DNA from: Bacteroidota bacterium
Lineage (GTDB): Bacteria; Bacteroidota; Rhodothermia; Rhodothermales; Rubricoccaceae
Reading direction: 5' to 3'
Length of the DNA stretch: 64,000 bases
Assembly: GCA_039821555.1 (NCBI GenBank)
Contig: JBCBNX010000001.1
Coordinates: 500,356 to 564,355, forward strand
Shown: positions 44,459 to 53,749 of the stretch, piece after piece
How the letters are laid out: every line of letters starts with the position of its first letter
How positions within the stretch are numbered: the first letter of the stretch is position 1
Position numbers and translations under genes: made by a program
The notes under the pieces: model-generated
The model's input: only the letters and a program-made list of their open reading frames with translations
The model's database searches: none
What the model was told of the DNA's origin: nothing

Positions 44459-45576
44459 AAGTCTGGGTGCGCGTCCGCGTAGACCTTGAGCGTCTCGCGG
44501 AGGACTTGGCGTTCTGAAAACTGCGCTTCGACCAGCTCTCGGCCCGCCGCTCCGAACTGAAGCCGCTGCTGGGCATGGGTCACCAGCGTTTCGATGGCGT
44601 CCGCGAGCGCTTCGGGGTCTTCCGGAGGCACGACTAAGCCGTTGGTCCCGTGATGGACGATCTCCCGGCAGCCAGGACGGTTGGTGCTGATGAGTGGTCG
44701 ACCGGAGGCCGCCGCCTCGATCAGGATGCGCGGCACGCCCTCGCCATACTGCGACGGCAGGCAGACGATATGGCTCTGGCGAAGCAGGTCGTCCATGTCC
44801 TCGCGGAAGCCGAGCCACTCAACGGCCCCTTCCTCATTCCATGCACGGAGCGTAGCCTCAGGAACCGCCGCGTGATTGTCGGGGTCGGCTGGGCCAACGA
44901 GCCGCATCCGAACCGCGACATTGCGGTCGCGGAGCAGCCGCCCGGCCTCGACGAAGTCGCCGACGCCTTTGCCCCAGAGCATGCGCGAGGCCAGCATCAC
45001 GGTAGGCGTCCCCGCCTCCTCAGGCTGGGTGACAAAGCGCTCGGTGTCAACCCCAGAGCCATAGATCAAGTGGCACTGGTCCTCGGGCACGAGGCCCGCC
45101 TCGACGAAAATGCCAGCGTCGTCGGGGTTTTGGAAAATGACTTCCGTCCCTTTCAGAGCCGCGCGGCACAGGTTAGTCAGCACGACCCGGATCGCGCGCG
45201 CCTTCACGCTGTCATCGGTGTAGACGTAACCGAGCCCGGTCACCGCATTGACAACACCGGGCACGCCAGACCGACGCGCCGCGAGCGACCCGTAAACGAC
45301 GCTCTTGAGCGTGAAGTGATGGACGAGGTCCGGCTTGATCTCGGCGTAGAGTTGCCGGAGTTGCCGCACTGTGCGGACTTCCTCGATCGGGTTGAGGCCG
45401 CGGCGGCACATCTCAACGGCGTGCCACGCATACCCTTCGGTCTCGAACCGCTCCGCGAACTCGCCCGGGGGCGAAAGCAGGACCACCTCGTGACCAAGCG
45501 ACCTGAGGTGGTGCGCCAAGGGAAGACGAAAGTTGTAGAGATACCAATCCGAGTTGGCAAACAGAACAATGCGCAT
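44380..45576 (-). CDS. GT4-type glycosyltransferase
   Basis: 398 residues from ATG 45576. GT-B fold, glycosyltransferase family 4: an N-terminal acceptor domain starting MRIVLFANSDWYLYNFRLPL, the linker region GSGVDTERF, and the donor-binding motif SQYGEGVPRILIEAAASGRP with the E-x7-E pair. It resembles enzymes that add N-acetylated sugars during polysaccharide assembly. Open frame upstream of 45576 is Arg/Pro-rich and rejected. It is the last gene of the minus-strand polysaccharide locus. Its final 26 codons overlap the exosortase partner gene on the opposite strand. Confidence 0.92.
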   Translation of the reverse strand: MRIVLFANSDWYLYNFRLPLAHHLRSLGHEVVLLSPPGEFAERFETEGYAWHAVEMCRRGLNPIEEVRTVRQLRQLYAEIKPDLVHHFTLKSVVYGSLAARRSGVPGVVNAVTGLGYVYTDDSVKARAIRVVLTNLCRAALKGTEVIFQNPDDAGIFVEAGLVPEDQCHLIYGSGVDTERFVTQPEEAGTPTVMLASRMLWGKGVGDFVEAGRLLRDRNVAVRMRLVGPADPDNHAAVPEATLRAWNEEGAVEWLGFREDMDDLLRQSHIVCLPSQYGEGVPRILIEAAASGRPLISTNRPGCREIVHHGTNGLVVPPEDPEALADAIETLVTHAQQRLQFGAAGRELVEAQFSERQVLRETLKVYADAHPDFQVSLAVDEGFGGDGAAEPVSLSVTS

Positions 45577-45620
45577 ACCGACGTGTGTGCGAAGGAGGGG
45601 GTTGGCGGCTGAAGGGGCGG

Positions 45621-46472
45621 CTAGGCCGTTGCGGCTGGGCGAGCGTGGGTCCAGTGAGGAAGCGGGCGACCGGTGAGCCGCTCGACGTACTCGACATCGG
45701 GGGCAAATTGGTCTTGGACGCGCTCCGTCTCCTGGGTGGTGAGTTGGGGCAGCGCGTCGTTGCCTTGGTACACCCGGTTGAGGCCGAGTGCCTTGCCCCA
45801 CTCCACGAGGCGGTGGAATCGGCGGCTTCGGAGCGCGGTGACCGCACGAGCGGCTTGCGCAGCGAGCCAGGGGAAGCGAGGCATCGACGCTGCGTTGGTT
45901 TTCGCGAACGCCTGCTCCGTAGGCGCGAGTACCGGTATGCCCAAGAAGTCGCAAACGCCCGAGAGGGCTTCGACCGGTGTCTGTCGGATATCATCCAACA
46001 GAACGATGTGGAGGTGGTCGCGGCCGAACAACGAGATCCAACGCTCGACGTGTTCGGCGTAATGGCCGGCTGTCAATATCCGAGGCATCTGCTCAACAGC
46101 ATCGGAGAAGCTGCCCGACACCCGGCCTTTGCGTAGATGGTGCTGGTAGAGCGACCGTGCACGAGCCACCGGCTCTCTGAGCGTCACGATGATCCGGCAA
46201 TCGGGGTTGGCCTCATAGACGCGCTCCGGAACGGCCTCGTCGTCGAAATAGGTGGGCCCGATTTCCACGGGCACCTGCTCCGCGGCTGCGTGACCGAAGT
46301 GCCAGGCATACCAGTCGAAACCGCGACCATAGTAGCGGTCGAAGAAGAACGTCTCCTTGACGTTGTGCGGGAAGCACAACGCGGGATGCTGGCTCAATTG
46401 CTCATGCAACCAGGTCGAGCCGGTGCGTTGGGGCCCAACTCCGAGCACGGAAGGGAATGCGTGCACGCTCAT
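45621..46472 (-). CDS. Sulfotransferase, locus copy 1
   Basis: 283 residues. PAPS-dependent sulfotransferase fold: 5'-phosphosulfate loop VGPQRTGSTWLHEQL near 12-26, 3'-phosphate-binding RIIVTLREPVARARSLY with the conserved Arg and Ser, and a central PHNVKETFFFDRYYG, as in N-sulfotransferase-like carbohydrate enzymes. It should transfer sulfate from PAPS to a sugar hydroxyl or amine. ATG 46472 overlaps the stop of the preceding sulfotransferase gene (ATGA), so the two are coupled. Confidence 0.9.
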   Translation of the reverse strand: MSVHAFPSVLGVGPQRTGSTWLHEQLSQHPALCFPHNVKETFFFDRYYGRGFDWYAWHFGHAAAEQVPVEIGPTYFDDEAVPERVYEANPDCRIIVTLREPVARARSLYQHHLRKGRVSGSFSDAVEQMPRILTAGHYAEHVERWISLFGRDHLHIVLLDDIRQTPVEALSGVCDFLGIPVLAPTEQAFAKTNAASMPRFPWLAAQAARAVTALRSRRFHRLVEWGKALGLNRVYQGNDALPQLTTQETERVQDQFAPDVEYVERLTGRPLPHWTHARPAATA

Positions 46473-47386
46473 GCGCGGGATGCTACGTCTGGACGGGCAA
46501 TGGGATAGCCGAAGTACCGAAGCACCGGGAAGGCAAGCAGCGTGCCGACCCACCACTTCCATCGGGGAAGCTGCTCGATGTACTTCGTATCTGGGCGGAT
46601 GCCGTCGGCGTTCTGGAGCCGCATCCGGTTGCCCGAGAAGGCGTGCTGCTCGGCCTTGCCGAAGTCCATCTGCGAGTCCTCGAACGGGACGCCGACGTGG
46701 GCCATCAGCGCGCGGACGTGCTTTTCGGGGTCAGCGACGAGGTCTTCGTAGCGGACGCGCAGGTAGCGCGGGTGGCGGCGGTAGCGCAGCGTGATCCAGC
46801 TGTTGAGCCACGCCCACCGCGCGATGTTCTTGAGGAAGTTGTACCGCAATTCATCGGTGCGGTCCTTGCGCTCGCCCCGCTGCTGGAAGCTGTACGCCAC
46901 GGCGCGCACATCTCGTACTACGTGCACGATGGTGATGTCGAGCTTCTTGGACGTAAGCAGCCGATCCAGCCGCCCCGGTTTCTTCGACTTGTCCAGAAGG
47001 ATGCTCGTCGGTGCCGTGTCCTGGATCGACGCGAAGAACGCCTCGTTATTCCGCAGGAACGTAGCATCGTCGTCTACACGAAACTTTGGGACTCTTTCCC
47101 CAAGTCTAGCTTCAAGTCCCTCCTGTACGTCAGCCCAAAACGGGCACGCATCGAGCGCTTCGCCGCAAGTGCACCGCCGGTGGCCCGGCTTGGAGAACCG
47201 TTTGTGAAACGACTCGACCTCACCAGCACCGATGATCCGGGAGTTTGCCGACATCAAAAGAGCTGTGAGCGTGCTTCCACTACGCCCTTTGCACACGACG
47301 TAGATCAGCGGAATCACGCGCTCGTCCGCGGACGGTGCGGGGGTGGCTGCAGGCTGGACGTCGGGGGAGGAAACGAGGTCGTGCAT
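46469..47386 (-). CDS. Sulfotransferase, locus copy 2
   Basis: 305 residues from ATG 47386. PSB loop VVCKGRSGSTLTALLM, 3'-PB region IVHVVRDVRAVAYSFQQ, and a cysteine motif RRCTCGEALDACPFW. The same C-x-C-G-x5-C-P-F-W pattern and the block RYRRHPRYLRVRYEDLVADP recur in copy 3, so copies 2 and 3 are diverged tandem duplicates. The extra open frame upstream of 47386 overlaps the previous gene and is rejected. Cytoplasmic enzyme expected, acting on polysaccharide precursors or on another small acceptor. Confidence 0.88.
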   Translation of the reverse strand: MHDLVSSPDVQPAATPAPSADERVIPLIYVVCKGRSGSTLTALLMSANSRIIGAGEVESFHKRFSKPGHRRCTCGEALDACPFWADVQEGLEARLGERVPKFRVDDDATFLRNNEAFFASIQDTAPTSILLDKSKKPGRLDRLLTSKKLDITIVHVVRDVRAVAYSFQQRGERKDRTDELRYNFLKNIARWAWLNSWITLRYRRHPRYLRVRYEDLVADPEKHVRALMAHVGVPFEDSQMDFGKAEQHAFSGNRMRLQNADGIRPDTKYIEQLPRWKWWVGTLLAFPVLRYFGYPIARPDVASRA

Positions 47387-47445
47387 GAAGGCTGGCACGT
47401 TCGAAGAGAGATGGAGCAGAAGGCTGGGCGCTCTGGGCTTCGCCT

Positions 47446-48318
47446 TTAGACGGTCGGTCGACTGTTCTCGTACCCGAAAAGCGGACGCGCAGGGGCGGTC
47501 AGCCAACTCCCGACCCGCCACTGGAGCGGGGTCAGGTGCTCAAGGTAACGTGTGTCTTTCCGCACCTTCTTGTGGGGGCGATCTCGTGTTCGTTGGTTGC
47601 CAGAAAAGTCGTGATAGATAGAAGCCGTCACGTCATCGCTTGCCTTTTCTGTGGTAAGACCCGCTTTTGCCAAAATGCGACAACGTTGCTCTTCAGGGTT
47701 CTCGGCAAGGTCCTCGTAGCGCACTTGGACGTACCGTGGATGCTGGCGATAGCGCAAGTGAACGCCGAGGTTCTTCGCCGTCCAACGGGTCAACTTCGAA
47801 TAATACCGGCTTGATGGTACCTCGCCTCGCTTAGGAGAGTTGAGTACGCTGTAACCGTAGGCTCTCGGATCGCGGGTGAGATGCACGATTGTAACCTGAA
47901 AGCGCTCCGATGCTGCAAGCAACCTCAAGCGGTAGTCTCGTTTCGAGCTATCCATCACGACACCCGTGCTGCTCTCCGCAAGCAGCGCCGAAAAGAGCGC
48001 GTAGTTGTGGGCCTCGAAGCGGTCGCGGTCCTTGAGGTCGATATACGGATCGAAGCCGCCATCGGTGAGCCGAGCGCGGATGGCCTTCCAAAAGGGGCAG
48101 TCCCGGAGCGGCTCCCCGCAGGCGCACAGGCGCGTCGGGTCTTCAGCGCCGCGTAGGAAGAACGGACGGTAGTTGTAGACCTCGCCCGCGTTGAAGATGC
48201 TAGGGTGGTTACCGAGCAGTTGGCCGAGCAGCGTACTCCCGCTCCGCCCGTTGGCAATCGTGTAGATCACCGGGATGGGCGCGGGCTGCGCGGAGGACGA
48301 GGATTCGAGAGAAGCCAT
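47446..48318 (-). CDS. Sulfotransferase, locus copy 3
   Basis: 290 residues from ATG 48318 (a GTG four codons earlier is possible). PSB loop TIANGRSGSTLLGQLLGNHP, 3'-PB VTIVHLTRDPRAYGYSVLN, cysteine motif RLCACGEPLRDCPFW, and RYRQHPRYVQVRYEDLAENP. It is the paralogue of the neighbouring copy 2. Lower GC over 47530-47830 than in copy 2 points to a different history or faster drift. About 100 bp separate it from copy 4 upstream and 59 bp from copy 2 downstream. Confidence 0.88.
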   Translation of the reverse strand: MASLESSSSAQPAPIPVIYTIANGRSGSTLLGQLLGNHPSIFNAGEVYNYRPFFLRGAEDPTRLCACGEPLRDCPFWKAIRARLTDGGFDPYIDLKDRDRFEAHNYALFSALLAESSTGVVMDSSKRDYRLRLLAASERFQVTIVHLTRDPRAYGYSVLNSPKRGEVPSSRYYSKLTRWTAKNLGVHLRYRQHPRYVQVRYEDLAENPEEQRCRILAKAGLTTEKASDDVTASIYHDFSGNQRTRDRPHKKVRKDTRYLEHLTPLQWRVGSWLTAPARPLFGYENSRPTV

Positions 48319-48422
48319 AGGAGGCGGCACGGTCGACCGCAGATTTGCGAGGGGTCGATGCTGGACGGACCAGAGATCGAGATGCTCTATATTCGGGCCC
48401 TTATGTACGGATACCCGATGAG

Positions 48423-49340
48423 TTACGGCGAATTCCAGCCGTAGTCCTCACCAAGGAGGGCAAACAGTTTCTCGTTCGGTGCCCGGTAGTATTCCGCGAG
48501 CGCCTGCCGCACCTCAGGGTCCATCCGGTCAGTTGCCGCCTTGCCCCATACGGTGTATTTCGGAGGCTCCCACGCGTCGAGCCCAAGGAACGCGATCACG
48601 TCTCGGAAGCGTCCAGGCGTATCCTGGTAGAAGGAATCACTAGACATGATGTATAGCTGCTCGCGGTCGAACTGCTCCAGCCAAGGCGCAAGTTGCTCGG
48701 CGTATAGCCCGCGAGCCAGGTAAAATTTCTTGCGCGCATTGCGCCCCCACTTTTCGATAGGCTGTGAGGCGATAAACGCACGGTGCTCGTCGATGTGGGC
48801 GAACTCATCTTCGATGACTTCGCCGAACGAGCGTGGCTCTTCTTCGCGCCGCACCATCATCTTGTAATGCGAATACGCGCGATCGACGGGGTTGCGCAGC
48901 ATGAGCACGAGCCGCGCGTTGGGGAGCGTCTTGGCCAGCAAGTCCGCGCTCCACGGATGGAACACATAGCCTGGCGTAGCCTCGATGACAAGGTGCCGCT
49001 GTCCTGTCGTTACCTCGCGGATGCGTTGCCAGGCTCGCGTTGGAAAATGCGCACGGTACCAGTCCAAGCCCTCAGCATATCGCCGGTCAAAGAAGTGCAT
49101 CTCTTTCTTCTTTGGCCACATCACATGAGGGTGCCGAATGAGATACCGATAAAGCGAAGTCGTTCCGCCCTTCTGAACGCCAATCACAACGGCGCCTGGC
49201 AGTGTTCTTAGCGGCGCTGAAGCCCTGCGGAACCAGCCTAACCGAACCCCAGGCGGCTTTTTCCCTTGGGCTTTGACCACCACATCGGGTTCCTCGGACT
49301 GATTCAGACGTCGAGCTATTTTGTGAAGGACCGATGCCAT
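48423..49340 (-). CDS. Sulfotransferase, locus copy 4 (heparan-sulfate-type)
   Basis: 305 residues from ATG 49340. PSB loop VVIGVQKGGTTSLYRYLIRH, then PKKKEMHFFDRRY, EATPGYVFHPW and the 3'-PB region VLMLRNPVDRAYSHYKMM: the pattern of bacterial relatives of heparan N-/O-sulfotransferases. A short basic N-terminal lead (about 45 residues) precedes the fold. The open frame continues to 49739 upstream, antisense-like and overlapping the glycosyltransferase gene, and is rejected. Copy 8 at the right end of the locus shares the same subfamily pattern. Confidence 0.9.
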   Translation of the reverse strand: MASVLHKIARRLNQSEEPDVVVKAQGKKPPGVRLGWFRRASAPLRTLPGAVVIGVQKGGTTSLYRYLIRHPHVMWPKKKEMHFFDRRYAEGLDWYRAHFPTRAWQRIREVTTGQRHLVIEATPGYVFHPWSADLLAKTLPNARLVLMLRNPVDRAYSHYKMMVRREEEPRSFGEVIEDEFAHIDEHRAFIASQPIEKWGRNARKKFYLARGLYAEQLAPWLEQFDREQLYIMSSDSFYQDTPGRFRDVIAFLGLDAWEPPKYTVWGKAATDRMDPEVRQALAEYYRAPNEKLFALLGEDYGWNSP

Positions 49341-49375
49341 ACAAAGACCACCACTCGGAGCGAGAGTCGAAATGA

Positions 49376-50542
49376 TTAGCTGTTCGAGAGTGATAGGGTA
49401 GACGGGAGTTGGGCCACCGGCGCTTCGTTCTGCAACCGCAGCCCTGTGGCTGACATGGCAAAGGCGAGCACTTCGTCGCTCGTGCGGGCCCAGGAGAACC
49501 GTTTCGCGTTTTGCCGCCCCCCCTCGGCGAGGGTAGCACGGAATGAGGCGTCGGTCAGCACGCGCTCCAGCCCAGCCGCGAGCGCCACGTGGTCGCCCGG
49601 CTCGACCATGAGCGCGCACGACTCGTCGACGGTGTGTAGCCCAGCGATCTCGTAGCCGATGACCGGCAGACCGTAGGAATTCGCTTCCACCCAGGTGATG
49701 CCAAACCCTTCCTGCAGCGAGGGGGACGCGAACACCCACGCTTGCTCGTAGAGGCGAGCCTTCTCTTCTTCGGAGACGAAGCCGAAGAAGGTGACGCCGG
49801 GCCCTGCTTCAGCCTCTAGCCTCGTCCGGTCGGGGCCGTCTCCCGCGATCCAGAGCTGCGCCTCAGGCACAGCTTCGCGGACGGCGTTGAACGCACCGAG
49901 CAAGTGGTCCACGCGCTTGCGGGCCAGGTGCAGGCCACCGACGTAGAGAATGGTTGGCGCGCTTGCTCTTGTAGGGGTGGTGCTGGCTGGCTGCGGGATA
50001 CCTGGTGGAATGACCTCCAGCGGAGCCCGATGGCGAACCCACTGGTTCTCGATGTGCGTGGCGGTCATGGTGCTCGGGACGACCATCGGCACGCGGCGGT
50101 AGACCAAAGGCTGAGCGACGTCTTCGAGCGTGCGCCCAACCAAGCCGCGAAGTCGGCCCTGGCTTCGGAAAAAGGTGGCCCCCTGGAAATGGTGTTTGAT
50201 GGCCACCAGCGGCGTGTCGGAAGGCCAGCCCCACGGCAAGAGGAGCGGGAACCCCATGATGTTTTCGATGACGAGGTCGGCAGTGCGTGCCGCCTCTCGC
50301 ACGGCGTTCCGCAGCGCGCGGACGTTGCGCCCTCCCGTTCCAACACGCTCGACCTCGATCCCGTCGACGTGCTCCGTCTTGGGGAGCGGCGTGCCGTCGG
50401 AGAGGCGCTCGAATCCACACAGGACGCGCACGCGATGCCCAGCCTTCGCCCACGGGCCCGCGACGAACCGCAGATAGTCCTGGGCTCCGCCGCGACGCGC
50501 CTCGTGCGTAGGACCGCGCAATGATGCGAACAGAATGACCAT
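49376..50542 (-). CDS. GT4-type glycosyltransferase
   Basis: 388 residues. GT-B fold: N-terminal RRGGAQDYLRFVAGPWAKAG with the glycine turn of the acceptor domain, interdomain ILYVGGLHLARKRVDHLLGA, WIAGDGPDRTRLE, and the donor motif SPSLQEGFGITWVEANSYGL with E-x7-E. Retaining glycosyltransferase, probably cytoplasmic face of the membrane, adding one sugar of the repeating unit. 35 bp separate it from the sulfotransferase downstream and 44 bp from the one upstream. Confidence 0.93.
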   Translation of the reverse strand: MVILFASLRGPTHEARRGGAQDYLRFVAGPWAKAGHRVRVLCGFERLSDGTPLPKTEHVDGIEVERVGTGGRNVRALRNAVREAARTADLVIENIMGFPLLLPWGWPSDTPLVAIKHHFQGATFFRSQGRLRGLVGRTLEDVAQPLVYRRVPMVVPSTMTATHIENQWVRHRAPLEVIPPGIPQPASTTPTRASAPTILYVGGLHLARKRVDHLLGAFNAVREAVPEAQLWIAGDGPDRTRLEAEAGPGVTFFGFVSEEEKARLYEQAWVFASPSLQEGFGITWVEANSYGLPVIGYEIAGLHTVDESCALMVEPGDHVALAAGLERVLTDASFRATLAEGGRQNAKRFSWARTSDEVLAFAMSATGLRLQNEAPVAQLPSTLSLSNS

Positions 50543-50586
50543 GTCAGTGCAGCAGACTGGAATCTCCGTCGAGCTAAACCTGTCAG

Positions 50587-51432
50587 CTAGCCCTCTGATT
50601 CAGAGGTGGCGTAGTGGTACGAATCGTAGCTCTCGTGAAGCGTCTCACGAATCAGTTGCTCTAGGTAGGCCAGATCCTCGGCATTGAGGTAGTCCACATA
50701 GCCACCAACTACGCCTCGGCGGGTCTTGTAGGTCGCTTTGTCCTGCTGGTCTTTCGGCGTAAGCATCCCACTGCTGAACACACCGCCCGACTCCATTTTC
50801 CGCATGTTGTCAAACGACGAGAACTCTACAGCCGACCGGACGATGCCAGGAGAGGTGCTTTCAACCCCGATGAAGTCGAGAAGGCTTTCCACGACGCTCT
50901 CGGTGTCAGCTTGGAGTTCTTCATAGCTGACAAAGCGGACACGCTCCATAAAGCCTCGCTGCTCAGCCCACACATTCAAATACTCGATGTGGTTGCGCGG
51001 GCCGAAATCCTGGTCCCTTACAAAATCGGAGATAGACCCCTTGTACCCTTCCTCGCTTCGCTTTGTGAGCGAGAAGTATTGGGAAACCGCCACATCACGA
51101 GGGTCCCGGTACAGGAAAACAGTCCCGCCTTCGTAAAAGGCTCGCTTGTCACGCTCAATCTCTGCAGTCGGCTTTGCGTGCGGCTTGTCGTCATGCGAAA
51201 AGTAGACACTCGGGATCGCGTCATTGCGTTCGCTCAGCTTGTAGACACGAAGCATGAGGTCTGGATCCGCCGCTGCCGCCTCTTCAAGTCCGTATTGCGT
51301 GACGAGAACACGCCCGAGCAGCAGCCGAAGCCACGTGCGTCCGGATTTGGGATACGACACCACCGTAGTATCTGCCCGATGGCGTCGAAAGCGCTCGTAT
51401 AACGAGCCGACGAGACGTTTCGCTGGATTCAT
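50587..51432 (-). CDS. Sulfotransferase, locus copy 5
   Basis: 281 residues from ATG 51432. PSB loop VVSYPKSGRTWLRLLLGRVL and 3'-PB TVFLYRDPRDVAVSQYFSLT, with a C-terminal RRGVVGGYVDYLN resembling the KxGxxGDWK end of cytosolic sulfotransferases. This is the classical sulfotransferase_1 subfamily, different from the other copies. ATG overlaps the stop of the upstream glycosyltransferase (ATGA). GC content is visibly below that of the neighbours on the left. Confidence 0.9.
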   Translation of the reverse strand: MNPAKRLVGSLYERFRRHRADTTVVSYPKSGRTWLRLLLGRVLVTQYGLEEAAAADPDLMLRVYKLSERNDAIPSVYFSHDDKPHAKPTAEIERDKRAFYEGGTVFLYRDPRDVAVSQYFSLTKRSEEGYKGSISDFVRDQDFGPRNHIEYLNVWAEQRGFMERVRFVSYEELQADTESVVESLLDFIGVESTSPGIVRSAVEFSSFDNMRKMESGGVFSSGMLTPKDQQDKATYKTRRGVVGGYVDYLNAEDLAYLEQLIRETLHESYDSYHYATSESEG

Positions 51433-52562
51433 TTGCGGCTGACTGAGGTGTAGAGTTCTGCTGTGCGACTCGCGCACGTGCTCCAATCGAAGAGAGCGAC
51501 ACGCTCACGACCTCTCCGGACGAGATCGCTCTGAAGAGTCGGTTGCGTGGCGATGGAGTGTGCTGCCTCCGCGATGTCCTGAACGCTGTAGGGGTCTACC
51601 AGTAAAGCGGCGTCACCAGCGACTTCTGGCATCGACGAGCAATTCGAGGTGACGACGGGGCAACCTGAGGCCATAGCTTCCAAAATAGGCAGCCCAAAAC
51701 CCTCCATAAGTGAAACGTAGAGAAAAGCCTCGGCGGCGTGGTAGAGCGCTCTCAGTTGCTCATCTGAGACATACCCAGTCCGGACGATACGCGCGGCTTT
51801 GGGCGACGCTTCAACACGCTTGAGCAAGTCTTCCGAGTCCCACCCTACACCACCAGCGATGACGAGGTAGTGAGGGAGCGCGTCAAGTTGTTCGAACGCT
51901 TCGATCACCCGCAGAAGATTTTTACGCGGGTTCAGCTTCGAACCAGTCCATAGGAAGAAAGGCGCGTCCACGCCCTTCATTGCCTCGATTCCAGCATCAG
52001 TGATCGCTGGTGCTTGGGCGAAGTCTCTGGCGTTTACGCCTTCTGGGATGACGCGCAGTCGGTCGCCGACTGCACCGTCCGTATAGCTGTGAATGGCATC
52101 AGCCGTCGCTTCCGAGACGGCAATGATCACGTCTGCCCTCTTTGCGGCAAAAGCTAGCGCTTTCTTTTTCAGCCCCAATCGACTTGCCCCGAACCACCCT
52201 GGGTGCGTCAGCGGGCCAATGTCGTGCACGGTTGTGATCCAGGGTCGATTCGTCGGTACCACGTAGCTCAACTCCACATTATGGAGCACATCGAACTCGC
52301 TTGTAAAACGCTCCAAGGCTGGCCAGCCTAGATAGCTCCACGCGCCTGCCACAAGCCGTCGTGTTCCTGGAATGCGCTCCAGATCATAGCGCTCCTCTAC
52401 GGCCCTAAGGTCTCCTGGTGCTAGCTCACTCTGCGCTGCGACAGGGAAAATGTCTGAACCAAGCGCCCGGAGTTCATACAGCAACGACCACGCGTATCGG
52501 CTGAGTCCGTACTGTTTCCGCTTGAGCAGTGCGTCGCTGAAATATGCAATTCGAGCACTCAT
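51429..52562 (-). CDS. GT4-type glycosyltransferase
   Basis: 377 residues from ATG 52562. GT-B fold with [17 protein letters not shown] (acceptor domain), [47 protein letters not shown] and the donor motif [20 protein letters not shown] (E-x7-E). It looks like mannosyl- or related transferases of the WbaZ-like group; the sugar is not predictable. Coupled by 4-bp overlaps on both sides, to the sulfotransferase downstream and to the glycosyltransferase upstream. Confidence 0.93.
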   Translation of the reverse strand: MSARIAYFSDALLKRKQYGLSRYAWSLLYELRALGSDIFPVAAQSELAPGDLRAVEERYDLERIPGTRRLVAGAWSYLGWPALERFTSEFDVLHNVELSYVVPTNRPWITTVHDIGPLTHPGWFGASRLGLKKKALAFAAKRADVIIAVSEATADAIHSYTDGAVGDRLRVIPEGVNARDFAQAPAITDAGIEAMKGVDAPFFLWTGSKLNPRKNLLRVIEAFEQLDALPHYLVIAGGVGWDSEDLLKRVEASPKAARIVRTGYVSDEQLRALYHAAEAFLYVSLMEGFGLPILEAMASGCPVVTSNCSSMPEVAGDAALLVDPYSVQDIAEAAHSIATQPTLQSDLVRRGRERVALFDWSTCASRTAELYTSVSRK

Positions 52563-53728
52563 AAACGTACCTCCGCTCGGACCCGGCGACCAACACTCAT
52601 AAGGGCGTCTCGGGCTCGCTCGTAGACGCGCTGCCAATCATGGCTTCGCGCAAACGCGCGCTGTGCCTCTCGGCGGTCTGATGTCGGCGCGAGGAGCGGC
52701 TGGAGCGCCGCACCGATCTGGTCGGCCCGTTCTACCGTGACAACAGGCGGCTGCAACGTAGCGAACTCATCGTGTGGCGTCGAGACGATGCCGAGGCCCG
52801 CCGCCGCGTACTCGTACAACTTGAGCGGGTGCTGCCCACGGTAGATGGCCTGGCGGTTTTGGTCGTACAGCATCAACCCAATGTCGCAGCGGACGAGCAG
52901 CGCGGGCGTTTCTTCAGGGGGGCGAGGCCCCAGCAAGCGTACGTGAGGATGCCGGTCCGCGTAGGCACGCGCCCAGTCTGTGATCCCGCCGATCAGGACT
53001 ACGCTCCCCCCCTGCTCACCCAGGACACGCGCCGTCTCCTCGAAGAGTGCCGCGTCAACCTTATCAGTCCAACCAACCCAGACTGCCCGCGGATGAGGTA
53101 GCCCATCAAGATCTGATGGCTCAGCGCCGGCTACTTCAAAGCGCTCGTTGAACACGCCCTGCCCCAACGTCACAATTTTTGAGGCCGGTACGCTCAGTTC
53201 GTCCGTGAGGTAGCGTGTTAAGGCGTGCCCAATGGAGAAGAGCACATCAGCACGGGCATAGTCCTGCCGTTCGAGCGCTTGCATGTGCGCGCCCCCGAAT
53301 GCAGGGTAGTAGTCCACCACCTGCACGGCCAGGAGCGCGTCAGGAAAGATGGCCTTGAGCGCACTGGCACCAGGCCGCGCCACCCAGAGCACGTCTGGAC
53401 TGCCCTGGCCGCCTTGCTCAACGGCCTTGCGGATCGCGCCCGACGCACTCCGATAGCTTCGATCGGCCGCTTCGGGCGTAGCGAACGTGCCCGTGCCCAT
53501 AAATGGGATCGGGGTGAGCGGCGTGAATACCCAGGCATCGTCCTCCCGGCGCGGCCCCTGCTTCCACGAGCGGCCATAGCGGTTGCGCTTCACGACGTGG
53601 CCGAGATGCGCGGTGCCTTCCATGTACGTCACCGCATACCCGTCTTCGGCGAACAGCTGAGCGAAGATGTTGGTGCTCCCGCGAATCGGAGCCTTCCAGG
53701 GCGTGGTGCGATGAAAAAGAACGTGCAT
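52559..53728 (-). CDS. Glycosyltransferase (GT-B, TuaH-like)
   Basis: 389 residues from ATG 53728. The N-terminus HRTTPWKAPIRGSTNIFAQL and the later VVDYYPAFGGAHMQALE match the acceptor domain of TuaH-like transferases. The donor region reads LMLYDQNRQAIYRGQHPLKL followed by YEYAAAGLGIVST, in which the first Glu of the usual E-x7-E is replaced, as is normal for this subgroup. The substrate is unknown. It is coupled to the next glycosyltransferase by an ATGA overlap and follows a sulfotransferase after 21 bp. Confidence 0.85.
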   Translation of the reverse strand: MHVLFHRTTPWKAPIRGSTNIFAQLFAEDGYAVTYMEGTAHLGHVVKRNRYGRSWKQGPRREDDAWVFTPLTPIPFMGTGTFATPEAADRSYRSASGAIRKAVEQGGQGSPDVLWVARPGASALKAIFPDALLAVQVVDYYPAFGGAHMQALERQDYARADVLFSIGHALTRYLTDELSVPASKIVTLGQGVFNERFEVAGAEPSDLDGLPHPRAVWVGWTDKVDAALFEETARVLGEQGGSVVLIGGITDWARAYADRHPHVRLLGPRPPEETPALLVRCDIGLMLYDQNRQAIYRGQHPLKLYEYAAAGLGIVSTPHDEFATLQPPVVTVERADQIGAALQPLLAPTSDRREAQRAFARSHDWQRVYERARDALMSVGRRVRAEVRL

Positions 53729-53749
53729 GGCAGGGCAGCTACGAGACAA

